Shown: positions 1-7,955 of the stretch, in pieces
Position numbering within the stretch: position 1 is the stretch's first letter
How the letters are laid out: each line of letters starts with the position of its first letter
Origin: JBDSZL01 sp039925145
Lineage (GTDB): Bacteria > Acidobacteriota > Vicinamibacteria > Vicinamibacterales > SCN-69-37
Length of the DNA stretch: 21,736 nucleotides
Reading direction: 5' to 3'
Assembly (NCBI GenBank): GCA_039925145.1
Contig: JBDSZL010000042.1
Span: forward strand, 1 to 21,736
The notes under the pieces: model-generated
Database searches by the model: none
Told to the model about the DNA's origin: nothing
The model's input: the letters and a program-made list of their open reading frames with translations, nothing else
Translations under genes and position numbers: made by a program

Positions 1-5
1 GCTCG

Positions 6-59
6 GCCCCAAGCCCCAAGCCCCAAGCCCCAAGCCCCAAGCCCCAAGCCCCAAGCCCC
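6..59. repeat. Heptamer tandem repeat (AAGCCCC)x7
   Basis: Seven exact, uninterrupted copies of AAGCCCC run from 11 to 59, preceded by a partial copy (GCCCC) at 6-10. The array ends 43 nt before the cimA start codon and about 20 nt before a -10-like hexamer. Heptanucleotide tandem repeats are known in cyanobacteria (STRR elements). Copy number could vary by slippage; any effect on cimA transcription is inference. Confidence 0.9.
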
Positions 60-78
60 GCGCCATGCCGCGTCGGGC

Positions 79-84
79 TAGAAT
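79..84 (+). promoter_or_regulatory. Putative -10 hexamer of cimA promoter
   Basis: TAGAAT, one mismatch from TATAAT, begins 24 nt upstream of the cimA ATG. Transcription would start near 91, giving a leader of about a dozen bases. No convincing -35 hexamer is visible; the expected place is the end of the heptamer array. The same hexamer precedes the adaptor gene at 7827. Confidence 0.4.
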
Positions 85-102
85 AAGGCCGCCAGGCTGC
101 GC

Positions 103-1695
103 ATGAGGATCCACACGTTCGACACCACTCTCCGCGACGGCACGCAGGGCGAAGCCGTCTCGTTCTCGGTCGACGACAAGCTCCTCATTGCCCAGAAGCT
201 CGATGCCCTGGGCATCGACTACATCGAAGGCGGCTGGCCCGGATCCAACCCCAAAGACAAAGAGTTCTTCACACGCGCGCGCGCGTTGACCTTTGCCCAC
301 GCGCGGTTGACCGCCTTCGGTGCGACGCGGCTGGCGAAAAATCCGGTCCATCTCGACCAGAGTGTGCGGGCCCTGGTCGAAGCCGAAACGCCCGTCGTGG
401 CGATTTTCGGCAAGACCTGGGATTTTCACGTGCACCGGGCGCTCGGGATTTCGCTCGATGAGAACCTGGTCCTCATTACCGAGACGGTGCGGTTCCTCAA
501 GGAACACGGCCGTGAGGTGGTCTACGACGCAGAGCACTTCTTCGACGGGTACGTCGCCAATCCAGACTATGCCCTGCGTACGCTCGAGGCGGCGCAGGCG
601 GCCGGTGCCGACGTGCTCTGCCTGTGCGACACCAACGGGGGCGCGCAGACGCCACGACTGCACGAGATGGTGGCCGCGGTTCGGCGGCGGTTCGCCGTGA
701 CGATCGGCATTCACCCGCACAACGATTCTGACCTCGGTGTGGCCAATGCGCTGGCGGCCATCGACGCGGGCGCGACGCATGTGCAGGGGTGCCTGAATGG
801 CTATGGCGAGCGCTGCGGCAACGCCAATCTCGCATCGGTCATCGCGAACCTCGAGCTCAAGCGCGGACACACGACCGTCGGACCCGAGAAGCTGCGCGAG
901 CTGACGGCGGTGTGCACCTACATCGCCGAGCTCGCGAACCTGCCGCTCCCTGGCGAGCGGGCGTTCGTGGGCAAGAGCGCCTTTGCCCACAAGGGCGGCA
1001 TCCACGTGAGCGCGGTGCTCAAGGATCCGGCCACCTACGAACACATCGTGCCCGAGCTGGTCGGCAACCACCAGCGCGTGCTCGTCAGCGACCTCGCCGG
1101 GCGGGGCAACATCCTGTACAAGCTCGATCAGCACGGCCTCGCCAATCGCCTCGACGATTCGGCCAAGCGTCTGCTCCTCGAACGCATCAAGCAGATGGAG
1201 TACGAAGGCTACGAGCTCGAAGCGGCAGAAGGGACGTTCGAGTTGCTGGTGCGGCAGGCCCTCAATCCCGATCAGCTGTTTTTCGACGTCGAGAGCTACG
1301 AAGTCACGATGCGATCGGCCGCCGACGAGCATATGCGCGCCACGGCCAGCGTCAGGGTGTCCACCGATCAGGGGCCCCAGTCGGCGGTCGCCGCAGGCCA
1401 TGGACCGTTCAATGCCCTGCATGAGTGCCTGCGTTCGTGCCTGTCGGCCCTCTACCCGCAGATCAGCGACGTCCGGCTCACCGACTACAAGGTGCGCGTC
1501 ATCGACTCGTACAAGGGAACGGCGGCCAAAGTGCGCGTGCTGATCGAGTGGTCCGACCACCATCGCAGCTGGTCGACCGTCGGCGTGTCCGACAACGTCA
1601 TCGAGGCGAGCTGGAAGGCGCTGGTCGATGCCGTTCGACTCGAGTTGATGCGGCTGAGTGAGTCGGTTCCCGCCCTCGAAACCGATCCGGGCTGA
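103..1695 (+). CDS. cimA: (R)-citramalate synthase, CimA type
   Basis: Probable citramalate synthase: condenses acetyl-CoA and pyruvate to (R)-citramalate, the first step of the threonine-independent isoleucine pathway, in the cytoplasm. The 530 residues match the usual CimA length. The N-terminal HMGL-like barrel opens with the DTTLRDGTQ motif (about residues 7-15). A metal-binding HPHND motif lies near residue 203, followed by the GYGERCGNA loop. The last 130 residues or so form a LeuA-type allosteric dimer domain, which in relatives binds the end product. The leader is short, and a Shine-Dalgarno match is weak. Isopropylmalate synthase and homocitrate synthase are related alternatives, but overall length and the GGWPGSNPKD segment favour CimA. 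Other isoleucine or leucine genes are not adjacent in the window. Confidence 0.92.
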   Translation: MRIHTFDTTLRDGTQGEAVSFSVDDKLLIAQKLDALGIDYIEGGWPGSNPKDKEFFTRARALTFAHARLTAFGATRLAKNPVHLDQSVRALVEAETPVVAIFGKTWDFHVHRALGISLDENLVLITETVRFLKEHGREVVYDAEHFFDGYVANPDYALRTLEAAQAAGADVLCLCDTNGGAQTPRLHEMVAAVRRRFAVTIGIHPHNDSDLGVANALAAIDAGATHVQGCLNGYGERCGNANLASVIANLELKRGHTTVGPEKLRELTAVCTYIAELANLPLPGERAFVGKSAFAHKGGIHVSAVLKDPATYEHIVPELVGNHQRVLVSDLAGRGNILYKLDQHGLANRLDDSAKRLLLERIKQMEYEGYELEAAEGTFELLVRQALNPDQLFFDVESYEVTMRSAADEHMRATASVRVSTDQGPQSAVAAGHGPFNALHECLRSCLSALYPQISDVRLTDYKVRVIDSYKGTAAKVRVLIEWSDHHRSWSTVGVSDNVIEASWKALVDAVRLELMRLSESVPALETDPG

Positions 1696-1825
1696 CGTCC
1701 GTCCTGTTCGGATTTCCCGTCATCTGACGAGCTCCGCTCGCCGGCCCTTCTGTATCCGACTACGCCGGGCAGGCGATACTCATCAATGGAGGGCGCGTCC
1801 CCGCCTTCGAACAGGAGAACTTCGG

Positions 1826-4210
1826 GTGTCCACCACTGCGGGATCTACTGTTATCGATCCGGTGTGCGGCATGACCGTCGATCCGGCGACGGCGCGTGGC
1901 GGCTCACTGGAGCACGCCGGCACAACCTACTCGTTCTGCAGCCCCGGTTGCCGCGAGAAGTTTGCCGCCGATCCGGCGGGTTGGCTGTCACGACCCTCGA
2001 AGTCGATGGCTGCCGCTGCGCAGTCGCTCGTACTCAACCGGCGTCCGATCGTGGCCACGACGGTGGCTCCCGCGGTCCCGCCCGGTGACGCCGGACCGGC
2101 TCCCTCGTCGGCAGGCACGCCGTATACGTGCCCCATGCACCCGGAGGTCGTCAGGGACGGCCCCGGTGACTGTCCGATCTGCGGCATGGCACTGGAGCCG
2201 GTGGCTCCGAGCGCCGCCGTCCCGGAACAGCATGAGCGGCGCGACATGACCCGCCGCTTCTTCGCCGCGGCGCTCCTGTCGGTGCCGCTGTTCATCCTTG
2301 CGATGAGCGGCATGACGGGTGACATGGGTCCCAACCGCGGCTGGCTCGAGCTCGTGCTGGCGACGCCTGTTTGCACCTGGGCGGCCTGGCCGTTCTACGT
2401 GCGCGCCGTGCGGTCGGTCACGAGTGGGCATCTGAACATGTTCACGCTGATCGGACTTGGGGTGAGTGTCGCGTTCGGCTACAGCGTGGCAGCCGTGGTC
2501 GCGCCTGGAATGTTTCCGCCGTCCATGCGCAACTCGCATGGCGACGTGGACCTCTACTTCGAGGCGGGTGCCGTCATCGTGACGCTGATTCTGCTCGGCC
2601 AGGTGCTCGAGCTGCGCGCCCGTGAGCACACAGGATCGGCAATCCGTGCATTGGTCGGGTTGACACCGGTTACCGCGCGCCGCGTACGCGGCGACGGGAT
2701 CGACGAAGACGTGCCGCTCGCGCACATCGTGGTCGGCGATCTGCTCCGGGTCAGGCCGGGAGAAAAGATTCCTGTCGATGGAGTCCTCATCGACGGCGGC
2801 AGCGTCGTGGACGAGTCCATGATCAGCGGCGAGCCGGTGCCTGTCGAGAAGCGGGCAGGGGATCGGGTGGTGGGCGCGACGATCAACTCGACTGGCAGCT
2901 TCGTGATGCAGGCCGAAAAGGTGGGCCGCGACACATTGCTCGCGCGTATTGTCGCGCTCGTGGCCGCCGCACAACGCAGCCGCGCGCCCATTCAGCAGCT
3001 GGCCGACCGCGTGGCCTCCTACTTCGTCCCCGCCGTGCTTGTGACGGCCGTGCTGACGTATGCCGCCTGGACGTTCTGGGGACCCGAGCCCCGGGCGGCC
3101 CACGCGCTCGTCAACGCGGTGGCTGTGCTCATCATCGCCTGTCCGTGTGCGTTGGGACTCGCGACGCCGATGTCCGTGATGGTGGCGACCGGCCGGGCCG
3201 CTACTGCAGGCGTCCTCTTTCGGAACGCCGAGGCGCTCGAGGCGCTCGATCGGGTGGACACGGTCGTGATCGACAAGACCGGCACGCTGACCGTTGGCAA
3301 GCCGCGTGTCGTCTCCCTTGCCGCGGCCCCGGGCTTCACCGAGGCCGACGTGCTGGCGCATGCCGCCAGCCTCGAGCGGAGCAGTGAACACCCGCTGGCC
3401 GCCGCGATTGCCGATGCCGCACGCGAGCGGCAGCTTCCGCAACTCGCGGTCGGGCCATTCGAATCAACGACCGGCAAGGGCGTCGCCGGCGAGGTCGCCG
3501 GCCGGCAGGTCGCCGTGGGCAACGGCGGGTTGCTGCATCAACTGGGAATCGTCGCGGATGGGTTGTCGGCCGAGGCCGAGGTGTTGCGTGCCGCTGGACA
3601 GACGGCGGTGTTCGTCGCGCTCGACGGCCAGCTCGCCGGGCTGCTGGGGATCGCCGATCCAATCAAGCCAGGAACGGCCGAGACGATTCGCGCGCTCGAG
3701 GCGGCGGGCGTTCGTGTGGTCATGGCCACCGGCGACAGTCGCGCCACCGCGATGGCCACCGCCCGCGGACTCGGCATTACAGAGATCCATGCGGAGATGC
3801 TCCCAGACCAGAAAGCTGGCGTCGTCAAAGCGCTTCAAACCCAGGGGCGGGTGGTGGCCATGGCCGGCGACGGCATCAACGACGCCCCGGCGCTGGCGCA
3901 GGCCACGGTCGGCATCGCCATGGGCACCGGCACCGACGTCGCGATGGAGACGGCCGGCGTCACGCTGGTGAGAGGCGACCTCGCGGGAATCCTGCGCGCG
4001 CGTCGCATCTCGCATGCGACCCTCGCCAACATCCGTCAGAATCTCTTCTTTGCATTTGTCTACAATGCCGCAGGTGTGCCCATCGCGGCCGGGGTTCTCT
4101 ATCCGGCGTTTGGCGTGCTGCTCAGTCCGGTCATCGCCGCGGCGGCGATGAGCTTCAGTTCGGTGTCTGTTATCGCCAATGCGCTTCGCCTGCGCCGCCA
4201 GGTGATCTAG
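1826..4210 (+). CDS. copA: Copper-type P1B ATPase with YHS and heavy-metal-binding N-terminal modules
   Basis: Probable Cu(I)-exporting P-type ATPase of the inner membrane, 794 residues. The N-terminus carries a YHS domain (residues 10-55, DPVCGM...FCSPGC) and then a short heavy-metal-binding module (about 100-125, YTCPMHPEV...CPICGMAL) in place of the usual HMA CxxC domain. The transmembrane metal motif is CPC (about 439-441), typical of the Cu(I)/Ag(I) subgroup. The phosphorylation motif DKTGT starts near 483, the SEHP nucleotide motif follows, and GDGINDAP lies near 681. The GTG at 1826 is chosen because AGGAG lies 8 nt upstream and the YHS domain begins right after it. The frame is open back to 1658, but that stretch overlaps cimA and has no domain character. 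A Nudix gene follows after 29 nt. No metal-responsive regulator is adjacent. Silver export is possible. Confidence 0.9.
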   Translation: MSTTAGSTVIDPVCGMTVDPATARGGSLEHAGTTYSFCSPGCREKFAADPAGWLSRPSKSMAAAAQSLVLNRRPIVATTVAPAVPPGDAGPAPSSAGTPYTCPMHPEVVRDGPGDCPICGMALEPVAPSAAVPEQHERRDMTRRFFAAALLSVPLFILAMSGMTGDMGPNRGWLELVLATPVCTWAAWPFYVRAVRSVTSGHLNMFTLIGLGVSVAFGYSVAAVVAPGMFPPSMRNSHGDVDLYFEAGAVIVTLILLGQVLELRAREHTGSAIRALVGLTPVTARRVRGDGIDEDVPLAHIVVGDLLRVRPGEKIPVDGVLIDGGSVVDESMISGEPVPVEKRAGDRVVGATINSTGSFVMQAEKVGRDTLLARIVALVAAAQRSRAPIQQLADRVASYFVPAVLVTAVLTYAAWTFWGPEPRAAHALVNAVAVLIIACPCALGLATPMSVMVATGRAATAGVLFRNAEALEALDRVDTVVIDKTGTLTVGKPRVVSLAAAPGFTEADVLAHAASLERSSEHPLAAAIADAARERQLPQLAVGPFESTTGKGVAGEVAGRQVAVGNGGLLHQLGIVADGLSAEAEVLRAAGQTAVFVALDGQLAGLLGIADPIKPGTAETIRALEAAGVRVVMATGDSRATAMATARGLGITEIHAEMLPDQKAGVVKALQTQGRVVAMAGDGINDAPALAQATVGIAMGTGTDVAMETAGVTLVRGDLAGILRARRISHATLANIRQNLFFAFVYNAAGVPIAAGVLYPAFGVLLSPVIAAAAMSFSSVSVIANALRLRRQVI

Positions 4211-4239
4211 TCGTTCGAACTGACCGAAGGGAGGCGTCT

Positions 4240-4722
4240 GTGTCGTCGAGGCAAAGTGCCGGGCTCCTGCTCTTCCGGCGTGGCGCTGCGCACCGCGATC
4301 TCGAGGTCCTCCTCGCTCACCCGGGCGGCCCCTATTGGCAGGGACGCCACGAAGGCGCCTGGACCATTCCCAAAGGCGGCATTCACGTCGGCGAGGCGCC
4401 GCTCGACAGCGCGATCCGTGAGTTCAGGGAAGAAACCGGCTTCGAGCCGGCGGGGCCGTTCCTGCCGCTCGGACGCATCACCCAACGCAGCGGCAAGGTC
4501 GTGCACGCCTGGGCGTTCGAGGGCACGTGCAATCCCGCCATGCTCGTGAGCGTCTACGCAAGCACGGAGTGGCCCCCGCGATCCGGTCGCTACATCGACG
4601 TGCCAGAAATCGACAAGGCCGCGTTCTTCTCAGTCGACGAAGCGCGCACACTCATCAACGTGGCGCAGGCGGAACTGCTCGATCGGCTGCGGGCGCTGCT
4701 CGATAGCGATCAGCCGACGTGA
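4240..4722 (+). CDS. Nudix hydrolase, predicted NTP pyrophosphohydrolase (COG4119-like)
   Basis: A 160-residue Nudix protein. The Nudix box is complete at residues 46-68, GX5EX7REFREETGF, with the metal-binding glutamates in place. Conserved surroundings (HPGGPYW, WTIPKGG, SGKVVHAWAFEG, EWPPRSGR) match the COG4119 group, whose physiological substrate is not established to my knowledge. Hydrolysis of a nucleoside diphosphate-linked compound is expected from the fold. The GTG start at 4240 is preceded by a strong AAGGGAGG Shine-Dalgarno, and the gene lies 29 nt after the copper ATPase, so co-transcription is likely. Its last 13 bases overlap the 3' end of the convergent APC permease gene. Confidence 0.9.
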   Translation: MSSRQSAGLLLFRRGAAHRDLEVLLAHPGGPYWQGRHEGAWTIPKGGIHVGEAPLDSAIREFREETGFEPAGPFLPLGRITQRSGKVVHAWAFEGTCNPAMLVSVYASTEWPPRSGRYIDVPEIDKAAFFSVDEARTLINVAQAELLDRLRALLDSDQPT

Positions 4723-6605
4723 ATGCGGGGGCGCCGCTCGGGGTCGTGCTCGGCCTTGCGGAGCACCTCGCGCGCAACCGGGGCTGTGTCCCCTTCGCCA
4801 AACGCCAGGAACTTCAGCAGATAGCTGATGGGGTTGCCTTCGGTCCAGCCGAAATACGCGTGCGGAATGCTGTAGGTGCGTGCGCGCAGGTCCAGCAGCA
4901 GGCCTGCAATGGCATTCGGAATGGCCGGGCTCATGCAGCGGAGCACATGATGGCCATCCACGTTCACGCCGGCCACCTGCAAATGCTCTGAGAATTCCGA
5001 GGCATCGCCAGGGCGCACCTCGAGGAACAGGATGGCGTCGCTCGGGCGCAGGTGGTGAACCATGCGGGCCTGCTGCAGCTTGCGCTGATACTCCTCTTTC
5101 GTGCCGTGATTGGGCCGGTTTGCGATGATGCGTAACGACTTCCGGCCCGCCGCATCCCGGATGAACTCGAGCGCGGTCTCGTCGTAGGTCACGCTCTCGA
5201 TCCGGATTTCGGTCGATCGCGCCACGCGTGAGACGAGCGACGATCCGATGATCGCCAGAATGAAACAGGCGGCGATCTTGATGCCGTCGGGCCGTTCGAC
5301 GATGTTCACGATGGTCGTGTAGCCGAAGATGAGCGTCACGGACAGAAACAGCTTCCGATGCCGCTTCTGCGAGAGCGTCACCGCGACGGCGGCCGAGCTC
5401 ATGAGCACGAGGACGCCCGTGGCGTACGCGCTGCCCTGCGCATCGACATTGGCGCGGAACAGGATGGTGACCCCCATCGCGATGAGGGTGATCAGCAGGA
5501 CCAGCGGTCGTGTGGCCCGCGCCCAGTCTGGCGCCATGCCGTAGCGGGGCAGATAGCGGGGCACCAGGTTCAGCAGCCCGGCCATGGCCGACGCGCCCGC
5601 GAACCACAGGATCGCGATGGTGACGCCGTCGTAGAGCGTGCCGAACCACTCGCCCATGTCCCTGTGCGCCAGAAATGCCAGGGCCCGGCCATTGGCTGAG
5701 CCCGTCCGCAGGGCCTCGGCTGGAATCCGCGTTGCCGTGATGACGGCACTGCCGATGAGCAGCACGCACATGATCAGGGCAGACGTGCGCAGCAGCTTGC
5801 GGGTATTCGCGATGCGAGACTTCAACCGCTCTTCGTCACTCGCTCCGGTTCCGGTAATGAGCGGCATGACGGCCACGCCCGTTTCAAATCCCGAGAGGCC
5901 CAGCGCGAGTTTCGGAAAGTACAGCAGCGAAAAACCCACGATGAGGAAGGGGTTCGACTGCTGCGTGAGCAGATTCTGGCGCCAGGTGGAAAACGATGTC
6001 GGATCGTGCCACACGAGACCAAGCTCGTAGCCGATCACGATCACGTTGAGCACGAGATACATCGCGACGAGCCCGACAGCGATGCCGATGGCCTCACGGA
6101 AACCCTTGAGGAACACGCCGCCGAGCGCGGCGACGAGTACCAGCGTGACGCCGAGCTGATGGTTGAGCCACGCCGGCACGAACGGGTTCTCGACGATGTG
6201 CTCTGTGGCGTCGGCCGCCGAGAGGGTGATCGTGATGACGAAGTCCGTTGCCGCAAAGCCAAGCAGACAGAGCACGAGCGCTTTCCCCCGCCAGCGAGGG
6301 AGGCGTTCTTCGAGCACCGAGAGGCTGCCCTGGCCGTGCGGGCTGAGCTTGGCGATGCGCCCGTACACCGGCAGCGCGCCAAAGAGGGTCAGCAGGATGA
6401 GCACGATGGTCGCAAATGGCGAGAGATAACCCGCTGCGACGAAGGCAATGCTTGGCTGGTAACCGAGCGTGGAGAAATAGTCCACACCGGTGAGGCACAT
6501 GACTTTCCACCACGGAGCGGCATGTGGATGGTCGGCCGTCTGGTCACGGCCGGTGCCGAGCCACGCCCGGAGGGACGTGCCGGCCCGAAAGGTGTGCGAG
6601 GACAA
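4710..6605 (-). CDS. Large APC-superfamily permease with cytoplasmic C-terminal tail
   Basis: Inner-membrane transporter of 631 residues. The first 440 or so are a succession of hydrophobic segments starting with the APC-type stretch VDYFSTLGYQPSIAF (about residues 41-55), followed by SPHGQGS and a GFAATDFVITITLSAADA segment. The last 180-190 residues are hydrophilic and probably cytoplasmic. Amino acid transport is the usual annotation, but large APC members with soluble tails include the potassium importer KimA, so the substrate is open. The start is TTG at 6605, supported by GGGAG about 8 nt upstream; no ATG lies nearby before the first conserved segment. The Shine-Dalgarno touches an inverted repeat (6616-6673), so leader-based control is possible. 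The gene is convergent with the Nudix gene and overlaps it by 13 bp. Confidence 0.85.
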   Translation of the reverse strand: MSSHTFRAGTSLRAWLGTGRDQTADHPHAAPWWKVMCLTGVDYFSTLGYQPSIAFVAAGYLSPFATIVLILLTLFGALPVYGRIAKLSPHGQGSLSVLEERLPRWRGKALVLCLLGFAATDFVITITLSAADATEHIVENPFVPAWLNHQLGVTLVLVAALGGVFLKGFREAIGIAVGLVAMYLVLNVIVIGYELGLVWHDPTSFSTWRQNLLTQQSNPFLIVGFSLLYFPKLALGLSGFETGVAVMPLITGTGASDEERLKSRIANTRKLLRTSALIMCVLLIGSAVITATRIPAEALRTGSANGRALAFLAHRDMGEWFGTLYDGVTIAILWFAGASAMAGLLNLVPRYLPRYGMAPDWARATRPLVLLITLIAMGVTILFRANVDAQGSAYATGVLVLMSSAAVAVTLSQKRHRKLFLSVTLIFGYTTIVNIVERPDGIKIAACFILAIIGSSLVSRVARSTEIRIESVTYDETALEFIRDAAGRKSLRIIANRPNHGTKEEYQRKLQQARMVHHLRPSDAILFLEVRPGDASEFSEHLQVAGVNVDGHHVLRCMSPAIPNAIAGLLLDLRARTYSIPHAYFGWTEGNPISYLLKFLAFGEGDTAPVAREVLRKAEHDPERRPRIHVG

Positions 6606-6615
6606 TACGTTCTCC

Positions 6616-6673
6616 CACAGACCCCGCCCGCAGAATGCCCGTGCGGCCGGAGGAAGGCGCCCCCGGGTCTGTG
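6616..6673 (-). promoter_or_regulatory. Structured leader: 9-bp inverted repeat abutting the permease ribosome binding site
   Basis: The 9-base arms 6616-6624 (CACAGACCC) and 6665-6673 (GGGTCTGTG) are perfect complements 40 nt apart. A nested CCGCA/TGCGG stem lies between them. On the minus-strand transcript the second arm ends exactly at the Shine-Dalgarno GGGAG of the permease (6616-6612), so folding could gate translation. The known riboswitch classes I could compare by eye (ydaO c-di-AMP, GEMM, cobalamin) do not match. It could also be an operator or an attenuator. Confidence 0.4.
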
Positions 6674-6726
6674 CAACCTCGGGATCTTACTGTACGCGCC
6701 GCAAGACCACGAGTTGGGCTCCCTCG

Positions 6727-7827
6727 TTACCGACCGACGGCCACGACGGTGCCTTCGACGACGTCTTCGAGCCCCGTGACGATGAGCAGGTCGCCAGGCG
6801 TGAGGCCCGAGAGGATCTGGGTCAGGTCGCGCGTGACGAGACCGACGCTGACATCGTGCCGGTGCGCCCGGTTGTCGCCGGCGACGACCATCACGAACGC
6901 CGACAGGTCATCCCGCTTGACGGACGCCGATGGCACGACCAGCGCGCCGGTGCGCTGGTCCAGAAGAATCTCGGCGCTCACCGGCGTCTCGAGGGGAAGG
7001 GTCGCTGCCTTCGTGAACGTCAGGCGTACGTCGCCGGTCGGGGCCGAGGCGTCTGACACATCCGGCTTCCAGGCCACTGTGGCCGGCTCATCGGCGGCGC
7101 CGGCGATCGCGCGGATGGTCGCCGTCTGCCCGGGCACGATCCGCGTCAGCTGCGCGACAGGTAATTGCACGGAGACCTGCACCCGGGTGGGATCCACGAT
7201 GCGGAGCACCGGATCGGTGGCGGCACTGACGGTGTCGCGCGGGGCGTGCCACACCTTCAGGATGGTGCCGGCAAAGCGAGCCCGGACGAGCGACCGGTCG
7301 TCGGCCGATTGCAGCGCTTGAAGGCGCGTGCGCGCCTGCGCGACGAGCGACTCCGCGGTCGACTGCTCGACGCGACTCGCATCGTAGTCGTTGCGTGATG
7401 TGATACCGCGTTCGAAGAGCGCGGTCTTCCGCGTGAGGTCTGCTTTGGCGCGGTCGAGCCGCGCCGTGGCCTCGATCAAGTCGAGTTGCAGTGTCGACAT
7501 TTCCTGTGTAGCTGACGGAATGTCGAACCGGACGAGCACCGCGCCAGCGGCAACGGTGTCGCCCTCCTTGACGGGGAGCTCAGTGATCTCGGCGTTCTCT
7601 GGCGCGAAAATCGTCCAGTCCGCCGCGGCCAGCGGCACAATCGTACCCGACGCGGTCACGACATCTCTCAGCGTTTCTACGCGCGCCGCCTGCACGGTGA
7701 CACCGATGCTTCCACCGGCGGCATCCGCGGCGGGCGTGGATTGCCGGCGGCATCCGGTTGCAAGCATGGCTGTGGATAGGCTGAACGTGGCGAGCCACGC
7801 ACGCCGCCGAGTAAACCTGCACGTCAC
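6727..7827 (-). CDS. RND/HlyD-type efflux periplasmic adaptor lipoprotein, orphan
   Basis: Periplasmic adaptor (membrane fusion) protein, 366 residues. A lipoprotein signal is present: arginines, a hydrophobic stretch and the lipobox LATGC, with the lipidated cysteine near residue 26. After it come a biotinyl-lipoyl-like half-motif (ITELPVKEGDTVAAGAVLVRFD), a helical hairpin of about 75 residues rich in Ala, Leu and Arg, the second lipoyl half (RARFAGTILKVW), a beta-barrel and a membrane-proximal domain. Such proteins bridge an inner-membrane RND pump and an outer-membrane channel. Neither partner is next to it, so it must pair with a pump encoded elsewhere, or the pump was lost. The start is GTG at 7827, with TAGAAT just 6 nt upstream and no Shine-Dalgarno, suggesting a leaderless message. 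It is divergent from the barrel protein at 7956. Confidence 0.85.
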   Translation of the reverse strand: MTCRFTRRRAWLATFSLSTAMLATGCRRQSTPAADAAGGSIGVTVQAARVETLRDVVTASGTIVPLAAADWTIFAPENAEITELPVKEGDTVAAGAVLVRFDIPSATQEMSTLQLDLIEATARLDRAKADLTRKTALFERGITSRNDYDASRVEQSTAESLVAQARTRLQALQSADDRSLVRARFAGTILKVWHAPRDTVSAATDPVLRIVDPTRVQVSVQLPVAQLTRIVPGQTATIRAIAGAADEPATVAWKPDVSDASAPTGDVRLTFTKAATLPLETPVSAEILLDQRTGALVVPSASVKRDDLSAFVMVVAGDNRAHRHDVSVGLVTRDLTQILSGLTPGDLLIVTGLEDVVEGTVVAVGR

Positions 7828-7833
7828 AAGTTC

Positions 7834-7839
7834 ATTCTA
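7834..7839 (-). promoter_or_regulatory. Putative -10 hexamer of the adaptor gene
   Basis: On the minus strand TAGAAT ends 6 nt before the GTG start of the adaptor gene. Transcription would begin at or very near the start codon, giving a leaderless mRNA. No clear -35 element is seen. Confidence 0.4.
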
Positions 7840-7955
7840 TTCCCTCGGGACGCGGCTCCGTTTCGTGCGAACAGGCTGTGAAGGCCCGGACTGACTCTTG
7901 CACTCAGATCCGTATCGGGTCGGCGCCGGCTCCTGGCATCACCCAAGGGGATCCT

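Noticed and set aside
6..59. CRISPR array.
   Set aside because: The repeats are 7-nt units with no spacers, a simple tandem repeat.
1658..1825. Upstream start of the copper ATPase overlapping cimA.
   Set aside because: No Shine-Dalgarno at 1658 and no domain character; GTG 1826 has AGGAG and directly precedes the YHS domain.
1988..3442. A 484-codon minus-strand frame opposite the copper ATPase.
   Set aside because: Arg/His-rich sequence with no fold signature, fully inside a well-supported gene.
6616..6673. ydaO-type c-di-AMP riboswitch before the APC permease.
   Set aside because: The conserved internal sequences of that class are not visible; only the generic folded leader can be supported.
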